Positions 1 to 11,963 of a stretch of 64,000 nt of DNA are shown piece by piece. The translations under genes and the position numbers were made by a program. The notes below the pieces were generated by a model. It did not search any database, was not told the DNA's origin, and was given only the letters and a program-made list of their open reading frames with translations. Numbering within the stretch: the first letter of the stretch is position 1; every line of letters begins with the position of its first letter. The DNA lies in the NCBI GenBank assembly GCA_030844895.1, contig CM061228.1, positions 51,325,081 to 51,389,080 of the forward strand, given 5' to 3'. The DNA comes from Ambrosia x helenae. Lineage: Eukaryota; Streptophyta; Magnoliopsida; Asterales; Asteraceae.

Positions 1-1022
1 CAAAGATAAAAAAAGGAACGAAAAAACCGAATGATTGACACCCGAATAATCGCTCCCTTGCTTAGAACCTTTAATCCTTGGCTTGCCTCTCTAATAATAT
101 TCCAAGAATATTATTTGCTGCTCCCTTCGTGAATTCGCTGCTCTCCTTTGATAAAAAATTATTGCTCTTCACGAAGTCGACCTCCTTCGAAAATAATATA
201 TCTTTCCCTGACCTCGATGTGGCTCCCCTTTTAATATTGCGGCCTCTTCAAAATATATTATCACCCTTTAATTCGTTTGGGCCGTGGGCTTTTTGTGACA
301 AAGTCACGTTTTCTTTTCTTTTTTTTTTTAAATTTCCTATTATTATTATATTATTATATATAGTATTATGACTCCGTGTTTTAGACTCGGGTGTTCTTGA
401 CTTGACCAAAGTTGCTCGTTTACGCTCCAACGTCCATGAACACCTACAAAATATAAAATAAATACATAAGTAATAAAAATGACACAAAACTAATAAAAAT
501 ATATAAAAACCTATACTAAATAAAATAAACCAGTACAAGCCTAAAACTAATAAAAGTACTATCTAAACGACTCAAAAATTATACAAACTTTACACTGAAA
601 ATAGATGTATTTTACAATACATCAAATATCCCCACACTTATCTTTTTTTCGTCCCTGAAAAAGAATTATGCTATGGAATCACAATCAAATAATCTGGCCT
701 CAAAACATAGTTTACTTTAATTTTAAAAATCTAATCGCGTGCTAACTGCGATTGCATGTATACTTGTCCTTTTAAACCCAACGCCGGTTTCTATGCCCCT
801 TATCATGTTAGTTTAATTTTTGTTCATTTAGTCTACCTAGGGTCTCACACTAAAGAAGCCACAGTTTCACCTAATCCCGCCTCAAGCTTATGAAACAAAA
901 GGAACAACCAATTGATTGTTCCTAACCGTTTTACTTAGAAAACCGAGAGAATTTATAATCATTTGTTTTTTTCTTTTCTTTTCTTTTTTACATCTTAGCA
1001 TACTTAACTCAGAGGGTGTGAC
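1..1022 (-). repeat. Partial 3' LTR of the Athila-like element
   Basis: This stretch matches 5640-6659 almost base for base, with a few substitutions and small indels, and homology stops after 'gagggtgtgac'. It is AT-rich with a pyrimidine-rich tract at 966-990. The rest of the LTR lies left of the window. No reading frame here looks coding; the small ones recur in both copies only because the copies are alike. Confidence 0.75.
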
Positions 1023-2084
1023 CAATCCAAGTCGCTATCCCAGTGGCCAGGCACCTTAAGTTTCAGCATTTTCGCTTTGATTTCTAATTAATTCATGAGC
1101 TTTTTAGATACTTATTTTCAGACAATCCTAGAGGGAGTCGAGTCCGGAGTCACTATCCCTAGAAACGACACCGTTGGCCTTGCCCTTATTTTATATCCAG
1201 CTCTTTTTTTTTAGCTTTTGATTAGAAATTCTAACAGTTTTAAACTTATAACGGCATTCCTTATACTATTATTGGCGGTTTCAGCTTCCCCATTTTTTCT
1301 AGATGAGAACCCACAAGGTATCCTAATATATTTAGGTGTATTAGCTCAAAAGAAACTTTTCTACCGGCTGGGCCTACCCACACATCCCAAGTTAGCACAC
1401 TTTCGATTATTTATTCTTCTAATACATATAATACTTGAAAACCAGACACTTGACTTTACCTATCATTTTCCATTTTTTTATAATGCAAACTTCAAAATCA
1501 GGGACATTTTCCCAAATTTTTCGATTTTTTTTAGACTCAAAACGACTCTATATACAGACTAAACGACAGTTTCCCATCCACACACTTAAACTCTACATTG
1601 CCCTCAATGTAGGAATAGAAAACAACTTAAAACAAAAAATAAATTCCGAATGATATAAACATAAGGGCAAATTGGAAAGGACTTAGCTGGTTAAATAACG
1701 CGTAAGCTCCAACAACTCTAGTCCAATCCAGCTCGATCGTATAGCATTTTCATTCGCGATCGGCTCTAACAGAATGATAAACTCTGGGCTTGCCTTGACA
1801 AATGTTAAACAGCTCTAGAATCACCCGAATGGAGATTGAGTATGGGCGGTGCAATCCAAACCTGCGCAAAATGAAACAACAAAACCCGAGCATAATACCA
1901 AACCACAAATGAAAAAAATGAAAAGATAAAAAAAATGCCAAAAAAATAATAAATATAAAAATAAATTTACAAACTCTACACTTGGGATTGTACCCAAGAA
2001 CTATCCTCAACATCAAAACCTACGGGGGATCCTTAAGATCCACATCACCCCCGAAACTAACAAACTGGGCTCTCATGTACAAGC
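1023..2084 (-). other. Non-coding internal region of the Athila-like element
   Basis: About 1 kb between the LTR repeat and the end of the gag-protease frame. Short phrases such as 'gtcgctatccc' and 'gtcactatccc' recur (about 1031 and 1149). I see no pol or envelope-like coding and could not place the exact 3' LTR start or polypurine tract. Confidence 0.5.
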
Positions 2085-4312
2085 TCATCTACAACCTCTT
2101 GGTTTTTCTAGCTCATCAATCCTCTTCTTACTAGCCTTAAAATCCTGATGCATTGGGGATTTGTAGTGAAACTTACATATCAACGAACCATCCCCACACT
2201 TAGGTTTTACCACATCCTCAGACCTAGACCTATCTTCCTCATGCTTCTCTAATGGCGGTACTCCTAAGGAATCATCAACACAGGAGACATTCTCACACCT
2301 CTCACTCAGCTTAGGTCTAGACTTTGAGACATCAAAGACGACGGTTTCATCCCCCGCCCGAAGTGTGATCTTACCATCAAAGACATCAATCAATGCCTTC
2401 GCGGTGCATAAAAAAGGGCGTCCCAAAATAAGTGGAACCCTATCGTCAGCTTCCATGTCGAGAACCACAAAATCCACGGGGAACACAAATTTATCTACCT
2501 TAACAAGCAAGTTCTCTATGATGCCCCGTGGATATATAACAGACTTATTTGCTAACGTCAGTGTCATGCGCGTTGGGGTAAGTTTACCCAAGCCTAGCTT
2601 CTCATACAAAGAATAAGGCATCAAATTGATGCTAGCGCCTAGGTTAGCCAACGCGTGGTGCTGAACATCGCTACCAAACAAACACGTGATTGTGAAAATG
2701 CCCGGGTCCGTCAATTTCTCCAGTAGCTTATTCAGAACCACCGCAGAACAATCAGCAGTAAGCGAAACTGTCGACAGCTTTCCCAATTTATCCTTCCGTG
2801 TCAGAAGGTCTTTTAGGAACTTTGCATATTTAGGCATATGCTGGAGAGCCTCAATGAGCGGGAGATTGATCTTAAGTTGCTTAAACATGTCTAGGAAGTG
2901 GCCATATTCCTTACAGTACTTTTGATTCCTAATGCGGGCAGGGTAAGGAACATGGGCAGGATCAATCTCAGGACTCGGCCTAACATTCCGTGGCCTAACT
3001 ACTGGCTTCTCAACCTGAGACTCACTGTTTGGTGCTGTACTTACTAGGCCTTGCCTAGATTGCACCCTACTAGGAGCCTCTAGCTCTATTTCTCTAATCA
3101 TCGGTTCTTCCTCCTCATCAACCGGTGCTCTAGGACTCTCTATCGTCCTACCACTACGCGTGGTGATTGCCTTAACGTGGGCATTCGGGTTTGCCTGAGC
3201 ACTACCTGAAAACTGGCCTAGAGCCATAGCATCCAACTGCTTAACAATATCACCAACGGTATGCTGAAGATCTAAGAATGCAGAGTGGTGATTTTTCAAC
3301 AACATGTCATGTTCTGCTAGAGTTTTCTGTGTGTTGGCATCTTTAGCCACCAGCTGGGTTAAAAGCTCTTCTATTTTACCCAAACCATTCCCGTTATCCC
3401 CACCTGAATTTCTATAAGAGTTATTCTCCCCCCGATACTGACCTCCTACAAAATCCGCCTGTCCCTCCTGGTGAATCAAGGGGCATTCAGAAGTAACATG
3501 ACCACCCCTGCACATCTCACACTTTTCATATTTCATTTTCAACTCCTTCATTTCCCTAGTCAGTGCGTCTAAAGCAGCGACCACACTAGCATCCAATGTA
3601 ACTTGGTGACCACCTTGTGCGGGTGAGGTAGTACTAGGTGCAGGAGTAGAATTCCTAAGTAAGACTCGCTGCTCACGGTCTGTCTCGGCAAAACTTTCAA
3701 ATAGGTCATTGCATTTGGTCGTAGTTTTCTTACTCATCAGGTGGCTGCCTGCAAAAGTATCAAAACAGTACTTTGCCTCATAAGTTAAGCCATTGTAGAA
3801 TTTCTCTACAAGGGCCCAATCAGTCAGACCATGTTGGGAGCACTTGCAAAGCAGGTTTTGGAACCGCTCCCATGCAAGATAATATGGCTCATCAGGTTCC
3901 ATTCGGAATGAATGGATCTGATCGCGAAGTCGGGAAGCCTTGCTAGGTGGAAAGTATTTATTCAGAAAGGCTTGTTTAAGGGCATCCCAAGTAGCGAAAG
4001 TGTCAGTAGGGTGAGAGTCAAGCCAAGTGGCGGCTCGACCAGCAAGGGAAAAAGGGAACACATGGAGGAACTTAGCATCCTCTGTGGCACCCTGCAGCTT
4101 AAAAGTGGCTAGGATGCGAGTCAGTCGGGCAATGTGGGCCGGGGCACCTCATCATCACGGCCGTGGAATTGACAATTGTTAGCAATTGCCGTCATGATGT
4201 AGGAGGGTATCTTCTAGGACCCCTCAGTGTTGATGGTTGGGGCGATAATAGGAGAGTTAGCTCCCATAAAACCTTGGGTGGATTGTTGGTGGACAGTGCG
4301 ACGTTCGGCCAT
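2085..4312 (-). pseudogene. gag-protease polyprotein of Athila-like gypsy element, broken
   Basis: Structural Gag plus aspartic protease of a gypsy element. A 658-codon open frame runs from 4061 to 2085. The natural start is probably the ATG at 4312, with an in-frame stop near 4215 and a frameshift near 4140 separating it from the long frame. In the long frame, residues 1-115 carry the retrotransposon gag domain, 181-193 a zinc knuckle of CX2CX3HX4C form, and 465-580 the protease. The protease motif that is normally D-L-G-A-S reads N-L-G-A-S (Asn473), so the catalytic Asp is lost; the second motif LILGRPFL (543-550) is intact. The frame ends just after protease, where Athila pol would follow. 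Family identity is firm; the element is defective and would need proteins supplied by another copy. Confidence 0.85.
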
Positions 4313-4498
4313 TTGGGGATGGGTAGGTGGTGGACTAGGTGATCTAAATGGGATGGTAAACTCAGAGTTAGATAAACTCGGGGAAGAAGCACTAACCTCA
4401 AGCTTAGACTCAAAATAAAATAAAAGTGAAATAAAAAAAAATTAGCACAGATATTTCAGATAAGTTCAATCGAAGCTAATTAACGCAATCGCCAAGAG

Positions 4499-4516
4499 TC
4501 CCCGGCAACGACGCCA
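4499..4516 (-). promoter_or_regulatory. Primer-binding site of the Athila-like element
   Basis: Read on the minus strand this is TGGCGTCGTTGCCGGGGA, one base off the tRNA-Asp type PBS commonly seen in Athila elements. It lies a few bases inside the LTR edge (TG at 4523-4524 as read on the plus strand) and between the LTR and gag, as expected. Confidence 0.75.
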
Positions 4517-4522
4517 AAAACT

Positions 4523-6659
4523 TGATGTGCTAAAAGTAGTTTAATAAAAATAACTAAATTAAACCTAAAACTAGACACCTAGTAATACTCTAGACTCTCT
4601 AAAACTAAACTACTGACAGGCAAGTGAACCTATCGACTCTAGTATAGCTAAAGTAAGTCCGGATATCGAACCCACGAGACTCTAATGGAAAACAAAAACT
4701 AGACTCGATTACTTATCCTAAATACTAATTAAATTAATTTATTATTTTAAAGGGGGGTCTTACGCAAAAATAAATTGCAATAAAATAAAGGTTAACTAAG
4801 ATTAACTAAACTGAACAATAGACACGAACTTAGCTGAGCCGAATTCAGATGATGACAAGACACTACCTAGACAAAACTCCTAACTATGCCTGATAAGCTT
4901 CTATGGTTATGGAACTGATTGGGAACCGGGATCTTAAAATACTAAACATCAAGAATAAACTAGACACCCTCGACCCTTCTCAAGGGGAAACCCTAGAATA
5001 TTGTTGTGCTGTTAAACTACCGTTGGAGTACAAACCCTCACAGGTTATCTAACTCTTATGATCGAGTACCCGCTAGACAATCTACCTCACAGCGCGAAAA
5101 CCTCACTACACTAGTTGCAAGGGGTAATTATTGAAGCCTAGATCTAACTTGATATGCAGGAATTGAAAGGGAAACTAGGCAGATCTTCTCACAAAGCCTC
5201 TAACCTAGCAATCTAACAACCTAGACATACCAACAAACCCTCACCTCACAGCTATTGAACTTGGAAGAATACCTAAATTCTTCTAACCACCAAATACCAC
5301 TCCTATGGTAAACTCACGACTATTGACCATAAACTAGTTGCTACACAAAGTCTGCAACCTAACTAGCACTCATACATGAAAGACATTCACAAAAAGTGCA
5401 AGTGGAGTGAATAAGTGACAATCAAAAAATAATAGATACGCACATACACTAGATCTAGAGAAATCAAAATCTTTAATGAATCATAAATCCAAAACACGTT
5501 CCAAAAACCATAGAAAAAAAAAAACAAATCAAAACATAGTTATTCGTCTTAGTCTAGATAGCTATAAAAGTTTTAGCCACAAATCATCTTGAAAAGAGAA
5601 ACAAAGACAAATAAATATTCAGCAATCATTGTATTGAACAAAGATAATAAATGAACGAAAAAACCGAATGATTGACACCTGAATAATCGCTCCCTGGCTT
5701 AGAACCTTTAATCCTTGGCTTCCCTCTCTAATAATATTCCAAGAATATTATTTGCTGCTCCCTTCGTGGATTCGCTGCTCTCCTTTGATAAAAAATTATT
5801 GCTCTTCACGAAGTCGACCTCCTTCGAAAATAATATATCTTTCCCTGACCTCGATGTGGCTCCCCCTTTTAATATTGCGGCCTCTTCAAAATATATTATC
5901 ACCCTTTAATTCGTTTGGGCCGTGGGCTTTTTGTGACAAAGTCACGTTTTCTTTTCTTTTTTTTTAAATTTCCTATTATTATTATATTATTATATATAGT
6001 ATTATGACTCCGTGTTTTAGACTCGGGTGTTCTTGACTTGACCAAAGTTGCTCGTTTACGCTCCAACGTCCATGAACACCTACAAAATATAAAATAAATA
6101 CATAAGTAATAAAAATGACACAAAACTAATAAAAATATATAAAAACCTATACTAAATAAAATAGACTAGTACAAGCTTAAAACTAATAAAAGTACTATCT
6201 AAACGACTCAAAAATTATACAAACTTTACACTGAAAATAGATGTATTTTACAATACATCAAATATCCCCACACTTATCTTTTTTTCGTCCCTGAAAAAGA
6301 ATTATGCTATGGAATCACAATCAAATAATCTGGCCTCAAAACATAGTTTACTTTAATTTTAAAAATCTAATCACGTGACAACTGCGATTGCAGGTATACT
6401 TGTCCTCTTAAACCCAACCGCCGGTTTCTAAGCCCCTTATCATGTTAGTTTAATTTTTGGTTCATTTAGTCTACCTAGGGTCTCACACGAAAGAAGCCAC
6501 AGTTTCACCTAATCCCGCCTCAAGCTTATGAAACAAAAGGAACAACCAATTGATTGTTCCTAACCGTTTTACGTAGAAAACCGAGAGAATTTATAATCAT
6601 TTGTTTTTTCTTTTCTTTTCTTTTTTTCATCTTAGCATACTTAACTCAGAGGGTGTGAC
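4523..6659 (-). repeat. 5' LTR of the Athila-like element, truncated
   Basis: Runs from the PBS-proximal edge at 4523 to 6659, at least 2.1 kb. Only its distal half (5640-6659) is also visible at the left end of the window. Mostly AT-rich non-coding sequence. It ends abruptly at Tat RNase H coding sequence rather than at a terminal dinucleotide with a target duplication, so the true LTR start is missing. Confidence 0.7.
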
Positions 6660-7130
6660 TGGCAGGCCTCCGCATTGCGGAAAAAATGAGGGCCAGGCAC
6701 ATGGAAGTGCATGTGGACTTGCTGCTTGTCGCAAGACAGATAAACGTGACCTACGACGCTCGAGACGAAACCATGGCTCTATACTTGGAACAGGCCAAAC
6801 ACCTCATGCGCAACTTCGATTCCTGCACTGTTGAACACATTAGACCCAGTGAAAACAAACCAGATGACGCGCTGAGTAAAATGGCCTCAATAGTCTTTGA
6901 ACACATGGCCAAAGAGGTACGCGTCGAGGTACTCAGTCAACCGTCTGTCCCGCTACGACAAGTGAATGTCATCCAAACGGGCAACGCGTCCTGGATGACG
7001 CCGATCAAAGCTTACCTGTCTTCCGGAACCCTGCCTGATAACAAGTCAGAGGGTCAGAAGATTCAACACAAGGCTCTCCACTATCAGCTGACCGACAGTA
7101 TATTATACCGTCGCTCTTATCTAGGCCCAC
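6660..7130 (+). pseudogene. Tat-lineage pol fragment: archaeal-type RNase H and start of integrase region
   Basis: The translation from 6686 matches, residue by residue with scattered changes, the part of the Tat element at 18540-19010: the second half of the archaeal-type RNase H domain (motifs HVDLLL, SENKPDDALS) and the linker that precedes integrase (RQVNVIQTGNASWMTP, LYRRSYLGPL). Both ends are cut: left by the Athila-like LTR and right by insertion of a copia LTR at 7131. The frame is open throughout this short segment but it cannot encode a functional enzyme. It is a second, diverged copy of the family found whole at 13793-31048. Confidence 0.85.
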
Positions 7131-7635
7131 TGTTGATACACTATGTGTGGCTATCGCTTTGGATTCATAATATTAGGTGTTTTGGTATTGAAGAATGCTG
7201 ATTAGAAGACACATTCAACTTGTCGATAGGTCGAATGAGATTCACAGTAGGTAGAACGAAGTTTTTGCAGTTTATATATGTTTTGGTTCGAGCTCTGTAG
7301 AGGTCGAACGTGTACATTCGACCAATACATGGGTCGAACGTGCAGGTCTATATATAGTTTAAGTTTTGTTTGAGAGGGAGGGAGTTTTGTCATTTTGTAT
7401 GTGAAGTGTGTGTTTTCTAGGAAAGGTCTAGAGCATCTAGTGAGTGTGTTTTATCATTGTAACCGAGTCTTTAACGTTTAAACGTATTTGATTATTAATT
7501 ATAAAGGTGATTAATATGGATTTCTTTGTGTCTAATTGATTGATTATCATATTGCATACAATTTAGGGATTTTGCACCTGAATTTTTCTACTCGTGTGAT
7601 ACATTGTGTGTTTTATATAAAAACGATCCGTTACA
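7131..7635 (+). repeat. 5' LTR of copia element
   Basis: Begins TGTTGATACACTATG and ends CCGTTACA; three bases later comes the PBS remnant TGGTAT. Its length (505 bp) is close to the 512-513 bp LTRs of the copia family at 48635 and 58503. Contains several GGTCGAA/TTCGACC words. Confidence 0.65.
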
Positions 7636-7644
7636 AAGTGGTAT

Positions 7645-8138
7645 TGAGAATCCGGTTAAGAACCGAATTCACGGATCGATTACGTGAAAACAACTCGGTT
7701 TCAGACGGGAGATTCGAGACAAGACAGAAATATACGATAACAAAGTCATCACATATTCATATTAATTCAGAAACGGTTACAGACACTGTCATCAGTAGGA
7801 TAAACATCTATCTCGGGGCCGGGGAGGTCGGGCATGACCTCCCCCTTGAGAGCATTCAAAGCATAAACTCAAATCTACAAATGAAAACCAACACATGAGA
7901 TTGCTATTTATAGTCCAAAACCATAAGCCACCTTCGCCCATTTAAGGAGGTCGAATGTGGAACTTTTCCACATTCAACCCTTTCGAATGGTCGAATATGG
8001 ACTTAGGTTTTGGTCTATATTTACAAATGCATCAGATCCATAAAATGCCCTTATGGATCACCACAATCTCATGTAATACAATACAAGACTCAACCCTAGT
8101 CTATTCGACAGTGACGTCCACATAATAGTGCATTAACA
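7645..8138 (-). repeat. Solo copia LTR inserted in the primer-binding site
   Basis: 494 bp from TGAGAATCC to TTAACA, flanked on both sides by GGTAT (7640-7644 and 8139-8143), a perfect 5-bp target duplication. Read on the minus strand it begins TGTTAATGCACTATTATG, like the start of the neighbouring LTR (TGTTGATACACTATG), so it is a related LTR in the opposite direction. Removing it restores an initiator-tRNA-Met type PBS in the host element. Confidence 0.75.
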
Positions 8139-8404
8139 GGTATCAGAGCTATGCTCAATCACATGACTGCGATTTGACAGTTTTTCATCAGATTTTTATT
8201 CAAAATCATCAAAATTTTATTTGTTTTGCATGATCATAGAGATTGATTGATTTCAAGGTGTTTTTACGGATAAAATCAAAAACAATTTCACAAAAGTTAA
8301 TCTCCTATCAATCTGAAGCAAAACGTGCTAAAAATCATTAAAAATCCATCAACATTTGATAAAATTAGATCAAAATAACTGATTTTTGAAGACTAACCGT
8401 TTTT

Positions 8405-8755
8405 GAAATGGGTCAGGTCGAACCAGTTTGTGTTTGGTCGAAGGAGTGTGGTTTTTAGGTCAAACCTATTGTTATTAGGTCGAACAAAGTGATTTTTAGG
8501 GTCGAACTTGTGTTTGTTCATCATTCAGAGTTTGTTGTAATTCATTCGAACCAAATTGTTTCGTTTGTCCTTATGAGAGGTCGAACCAGTGTATCCTAGA
8601 GGTCGAACCAGAGTCTTGTGTGTTACTTTTCTATCTGATATTGTTTTAGGGGTCGAACCAGTCACAATTATCTCATTCGAACCCCCGGCTATACTTATTA
8701 GGTCGAACCAGAAACTTGTTTACATATTTTTCTAAGTGTTGTCATTCGAAACATC
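8405..8755 (+). repeat. CGAA-motif array in copia leader
   Basis: Between the PBS and gag there are about a dozen copies of GGTCGAA or a close variant (for example near 8415, 8437, 8478, 8501, 8580, 8600, 8652, 8701) and a few CATTCGAA words, at irregular spacing. There is no longer repeat unit and no protein frame. The same kind of array occurs in the leader of the related element at 59300-59600. Confidence 0.7.
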
Positions 8756-9680
8756 ATGGATAACATTTGGGGATTTTCTACAACACCGAGACCTGCTATG
8801 ACACAACAACAACATGTACCAATGAATCCTTGGGCAGTTGCAGCAACGGAGAGATAAAACACACAACCTACACAACCGATGAATATCTGGGCCGTTTCCA
8901 CACCACCCCAATGTTGCTAAGCCTTCTCCACAACCAATGACGGATTTTTGGGAAGTAGCAGCCACAACAGCCGTTCAAAGTCAGACTACCAATGCCATTA
9001 CAACCTTGGTGAATGATCTATCTTCCGGAAATGGGACAAGACCAGCAAAGTTGTTAGATATGAATGATTACTACTCATGGCAAAGGAAGTTTAAGATACA
9101 TTTGGAAGGTATGGGACTAGATGGTGGGGAAGCATGGAAAATGATAGAGAATGGTTATGTGGCACCAAAAATTGAGAACTCTACAAACCCAATAGCACTT
9201 AGTGACCTTTCTGATGATGAGAAGAAAAAGTTTGCAGCAGAGAAGAAAGCGTTTTCACGGCTTTCTCAAGCTTTGAATACAGACTTGTTGCACCAGTTCG
9301 GGACATGTATTAGTTCTAAGCAATTGTGGGATGTACTAAAAAGTAGGTATGATGGGAATGAAAAGATTCGAAGGTTGAGAACTGAAGAGTTAAAGAAGTA
9401 GTTTGAAAACTTCAGTTACATTGTAAATGAAACATTGAAAGAGATTACTCCAAGGTTCTTTCACCTATTGACTGGGTTATCAAATTATCAAGTTTCCTAT
9501 CCGATGTCAGAGCTTGTGGAAAAGTTCACAGATGCACTACCACCATACTGGAATAATCATGTTGAAGTTTTAAAGGAAAAAGAAGCTTACCAGTATTGGA
9601 TGATTAGTGAGTTTATTCAGAAGTTAGAAAACAAAGAGATGGATGCTAAGAGGAAGGAAAAGCGAGCTATGATTCCATAA
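8756..9680 (+). pseudogene. copia gag (UBN2-type), broken
   Basis: Nucleocapsid/capsid protein of a copia element. The ATG at 8756 opens a short N-terminal part rich in Gln and Pro, similar to that at 59656. A stop follows near 8855 and a frameshift near 8910. The main gag domain is then read from 8937 to 9401 (motifs TNAITTLVNDLSSG, FKIHLEGMGLDGGEAWKM, DDEKKKFAAEKKAF), interrupted by a TAG at 9399, and continues from 9435 (LPPYWNNHVEVLKE) to 9680. It resembles the gag_pre/UBN2 family. The downstream zinc knuckle and pol are missing because another LTR starts at 9712. Not functional. Confidence 0.8.
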
Positions 9681-9711
9681 AATCTGGAGTTATATTTTGC
9701 TACTACTTCTA

Positions 9712-11702
9712 CTGTAACACCCCGACCCGGAATGGGCTGACGTGTCACAATATCATACCAGAGACAAAAACAAAGTTTCATTTATTTATAAAACATATAG
9801 CGTTATGGAAGACAGGTGGTTCTTAGTCTTATGGTCAAAATACATTAATATTAAACATAAGTGACAAGACTTCTTCAGGTGGCATCCTATGATTTATTAC
9901 TCTCTCTTTATCCCGCCCAAAGTAACCTGTTAACCTGTAATAAAAAAAAGTTTACAGAATGAGCTGAAGGCCCAGTACGGAATAATAGGCTCAAATAGTA
10001 ACGCAATAATTAACTGAGACTGATAACACAAATACTGATCTGAAACATAACAAGCATATAACTGATCTGAATCATGTAATACAGATGTACCCGTAAGCCA
10101 AACTGAATTCTATCATACGTGTTGATATACGGGTAGCTACTCCTGTCTATCAACACATGAAATGGCGCAGATCGGCATACCCACAACCATTTCCGGAAAC
10201 TGAAACTGAACTAGGATCGATCCATACGCCTCCTAATTGCATTGTACCACACCTGTACTTAAGAGACGCTGTGAACTAATCTCTCCGTCACCGGTGGAGC
10301 ACATATTGTCGATGCCACAACAACATGCCCGTGGGACACTCCACGGGAAGCGGTAGCTTAGGGTAACAGAGCACTGAAAATCTGAGTCGTATAATCTGAT
10401 GCAATAATAACTAATACTAATAATATCATATACTATGAAACATACGATAATGAGTGTATTAAAAGTATCGTATGATATATATATATAATCTACTTCCAAT
10501 ATTAATTTTATTTAGAACAAGAAATGAACGGACGATCAAATGCTCAAAGACGGAGGAGTTTTAATATTTATATATGATTAGTAGGGTTTATATAAATTGA
10601 ACCAGATAACAAAGGAGATGAGCAAGGATCCGTACCTTTAGCTTTTCCAATAGTATTTTAACCTTGCTTTTGAGTGTTCGTACAAATATCTACATGTGAG
10701 TGATATATCATTTAGATTTCATTACTTATTACTTGAGTTATCTTATTTAAGGAATATCCGATAATGGGGCTTGTTTTTAGTTTAATTAATATTTACTAAT
10801 TATAATAAAACATTTTGGTCAAATAATGTAATAGAAATATCAATCTCGCTACCGATAACTTATTATTACAATAAGTTCTTAATCATAAAACTAAATGGAA
10901 GTTCAAGTTAATAAGTTACTACAATAATCCATAACTTGATTGACTAAATAATATCTATATTATTAACTATTAACTTTACAAAATCATGACATAAGATGTG
11001 CTTGCACTATGTAGAATAGGTGATGACTATATGTTTTTACTATAGTATAAATGTAGAAATGTTAATTAAGCATGTTTTATAACAGTTAACATTTATGTCT
11101 TTTAATTTAACTTTCTTTAATACCATAGCCCCATCACGGATAACTTTTATTGATTCAAGAGTTCGATATATTCATATGCACGTATAATAACAGTAACAGT
11201 AAATAATTATCGATTGCGAGTATAGCACCGTCTAAATAATATACCGACCCAGGGGTGGCGGTTGGTGCGATCGAATGACGTCGGTTGATCAGGCCATTCA
11301 AGGTGGGGTTATAAGGTGGCTATAAAAACACTTGCATAACATGTCATGTCATGTGGTAGTTGGAGTCAGATAATCGGTTGTTGGAGTTGGGTCACGATCG
11401 GGGGTCAGAGAAAACTAAACAGAGGAGCGGTATGGTGTCGAGGGGCGGTGTTTAGGTTCTGTTTTAGGTGGTCGGTTCAAAAGTGAGTCGGGTTTGTGTA
11501 GAGGTGACCGAAGATGGGTTGCGAGTCACGATGGGTGGAGCTTGGTGGTTGGTGATCGGGTTGGTCGGAGATAGGTCGTGGGTTCGGTAACAGTTAAAGA
11601 AAAAGGATCAGATGGTGGTTTCATGTTGGTCGGAACTCGGTTGGGGTTCGGTCGCCTGTCACCGGAGATGAAGAAGGTGACCGGAGGTGAGTGTCTCTCT
11701 AT

Positions 11703-11740
<38 letters not shown>

Positions 11741-11963
11741 GCGACTCTCTCTCTCTTTCACTTGAATATACAGAATTTGATTGGTGTAGTATCCTTGTGT
11801 TTTATTCATCCATATTTATAATCGAAGGCATGCATGCATGTGTGTTTAGTAATGATGTTGAAGATGATAGGTGGAAGACAAGTGGTGTGTGAGCGTGAGT
11901 TTCAAGCTTCTCATGTTAGCTGTCCATTTTGCTGGCATTATGAGCTGTCGTAATAATCATATG
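9712..11963 (-). mobile_element. LTR-like sequence, probably a minus-strand gypsy LTR
   Basis: Begins TGTAACACCCCGACCCG, the reverse complement of the 'ggggtgttaca' ends of other gypsy LTRs here. It interrupts the copia gag. It contains the phrase 'ggatccgtacctttagc' and, towards the right, a (CT)n run beside 'caccggagatgaag', a layout that recalls the reverse of 62280-62450. No coding region is convincing. The right end and target duplication were not found, so the limits are approximate. Confidence 0.4.
11707..11737. repeat. (CT)n microsatellite
   Basis: About 15 uninterrupted CT units, followed by a second short CT run near 11745-11757. Confidence 0.9.

Larger units (their letters stand above)
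1..6659 (-). mobile_element. Athila-like Ty3/gypsy element, non-autonomous, cut at both ends
   Basis: Positions 1-1022 and about 5640-6659 are near-identical direct repeats (LTR parts). Between them lie a gag-protease reading frame on the minus strand and, next to the right-hand LTR, a primer-binding site of the type typical of Athila elements (4499-4516). Reverse transcriptase, RNase H and integrase are absent: the protein ends at 2085 and about 1 kb of non-coding DNA follows before the 3' LTR. The window starts inside the 3' LTR. The 5' LTR is cut at 6659, where sequence of a Tat pol fragment begins. Lineage is from the gag and protease motifs and the PBS; the boundary of the 3' LTR on its right side is not resolved. 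Confidence 0.8.
7131..9711 (+). mobile_element. Truncated Ty1/copia element (5' LTR, leader, broken gag)
   Basis: A 505-bp LTR (7131-7635) is followed by a PBS split by a nested solo LTR, a leader rich in GGTCGAA motifs and a defective copia gag. At 9712 the sequence passes into a different LTR, so pol and the 3' LTR are not present. The gag is related to that at 59656-60137, so this is a diverged member of the copia family at the right end of the window. Confidence 0.75.

Noticed and set aside
4660..4690. tRNA-like B box in the Athila-like LTR ('gatatcgaaccc')
   Set aside because: It has an additional base against the B-box consensus and no A box at the right distance.
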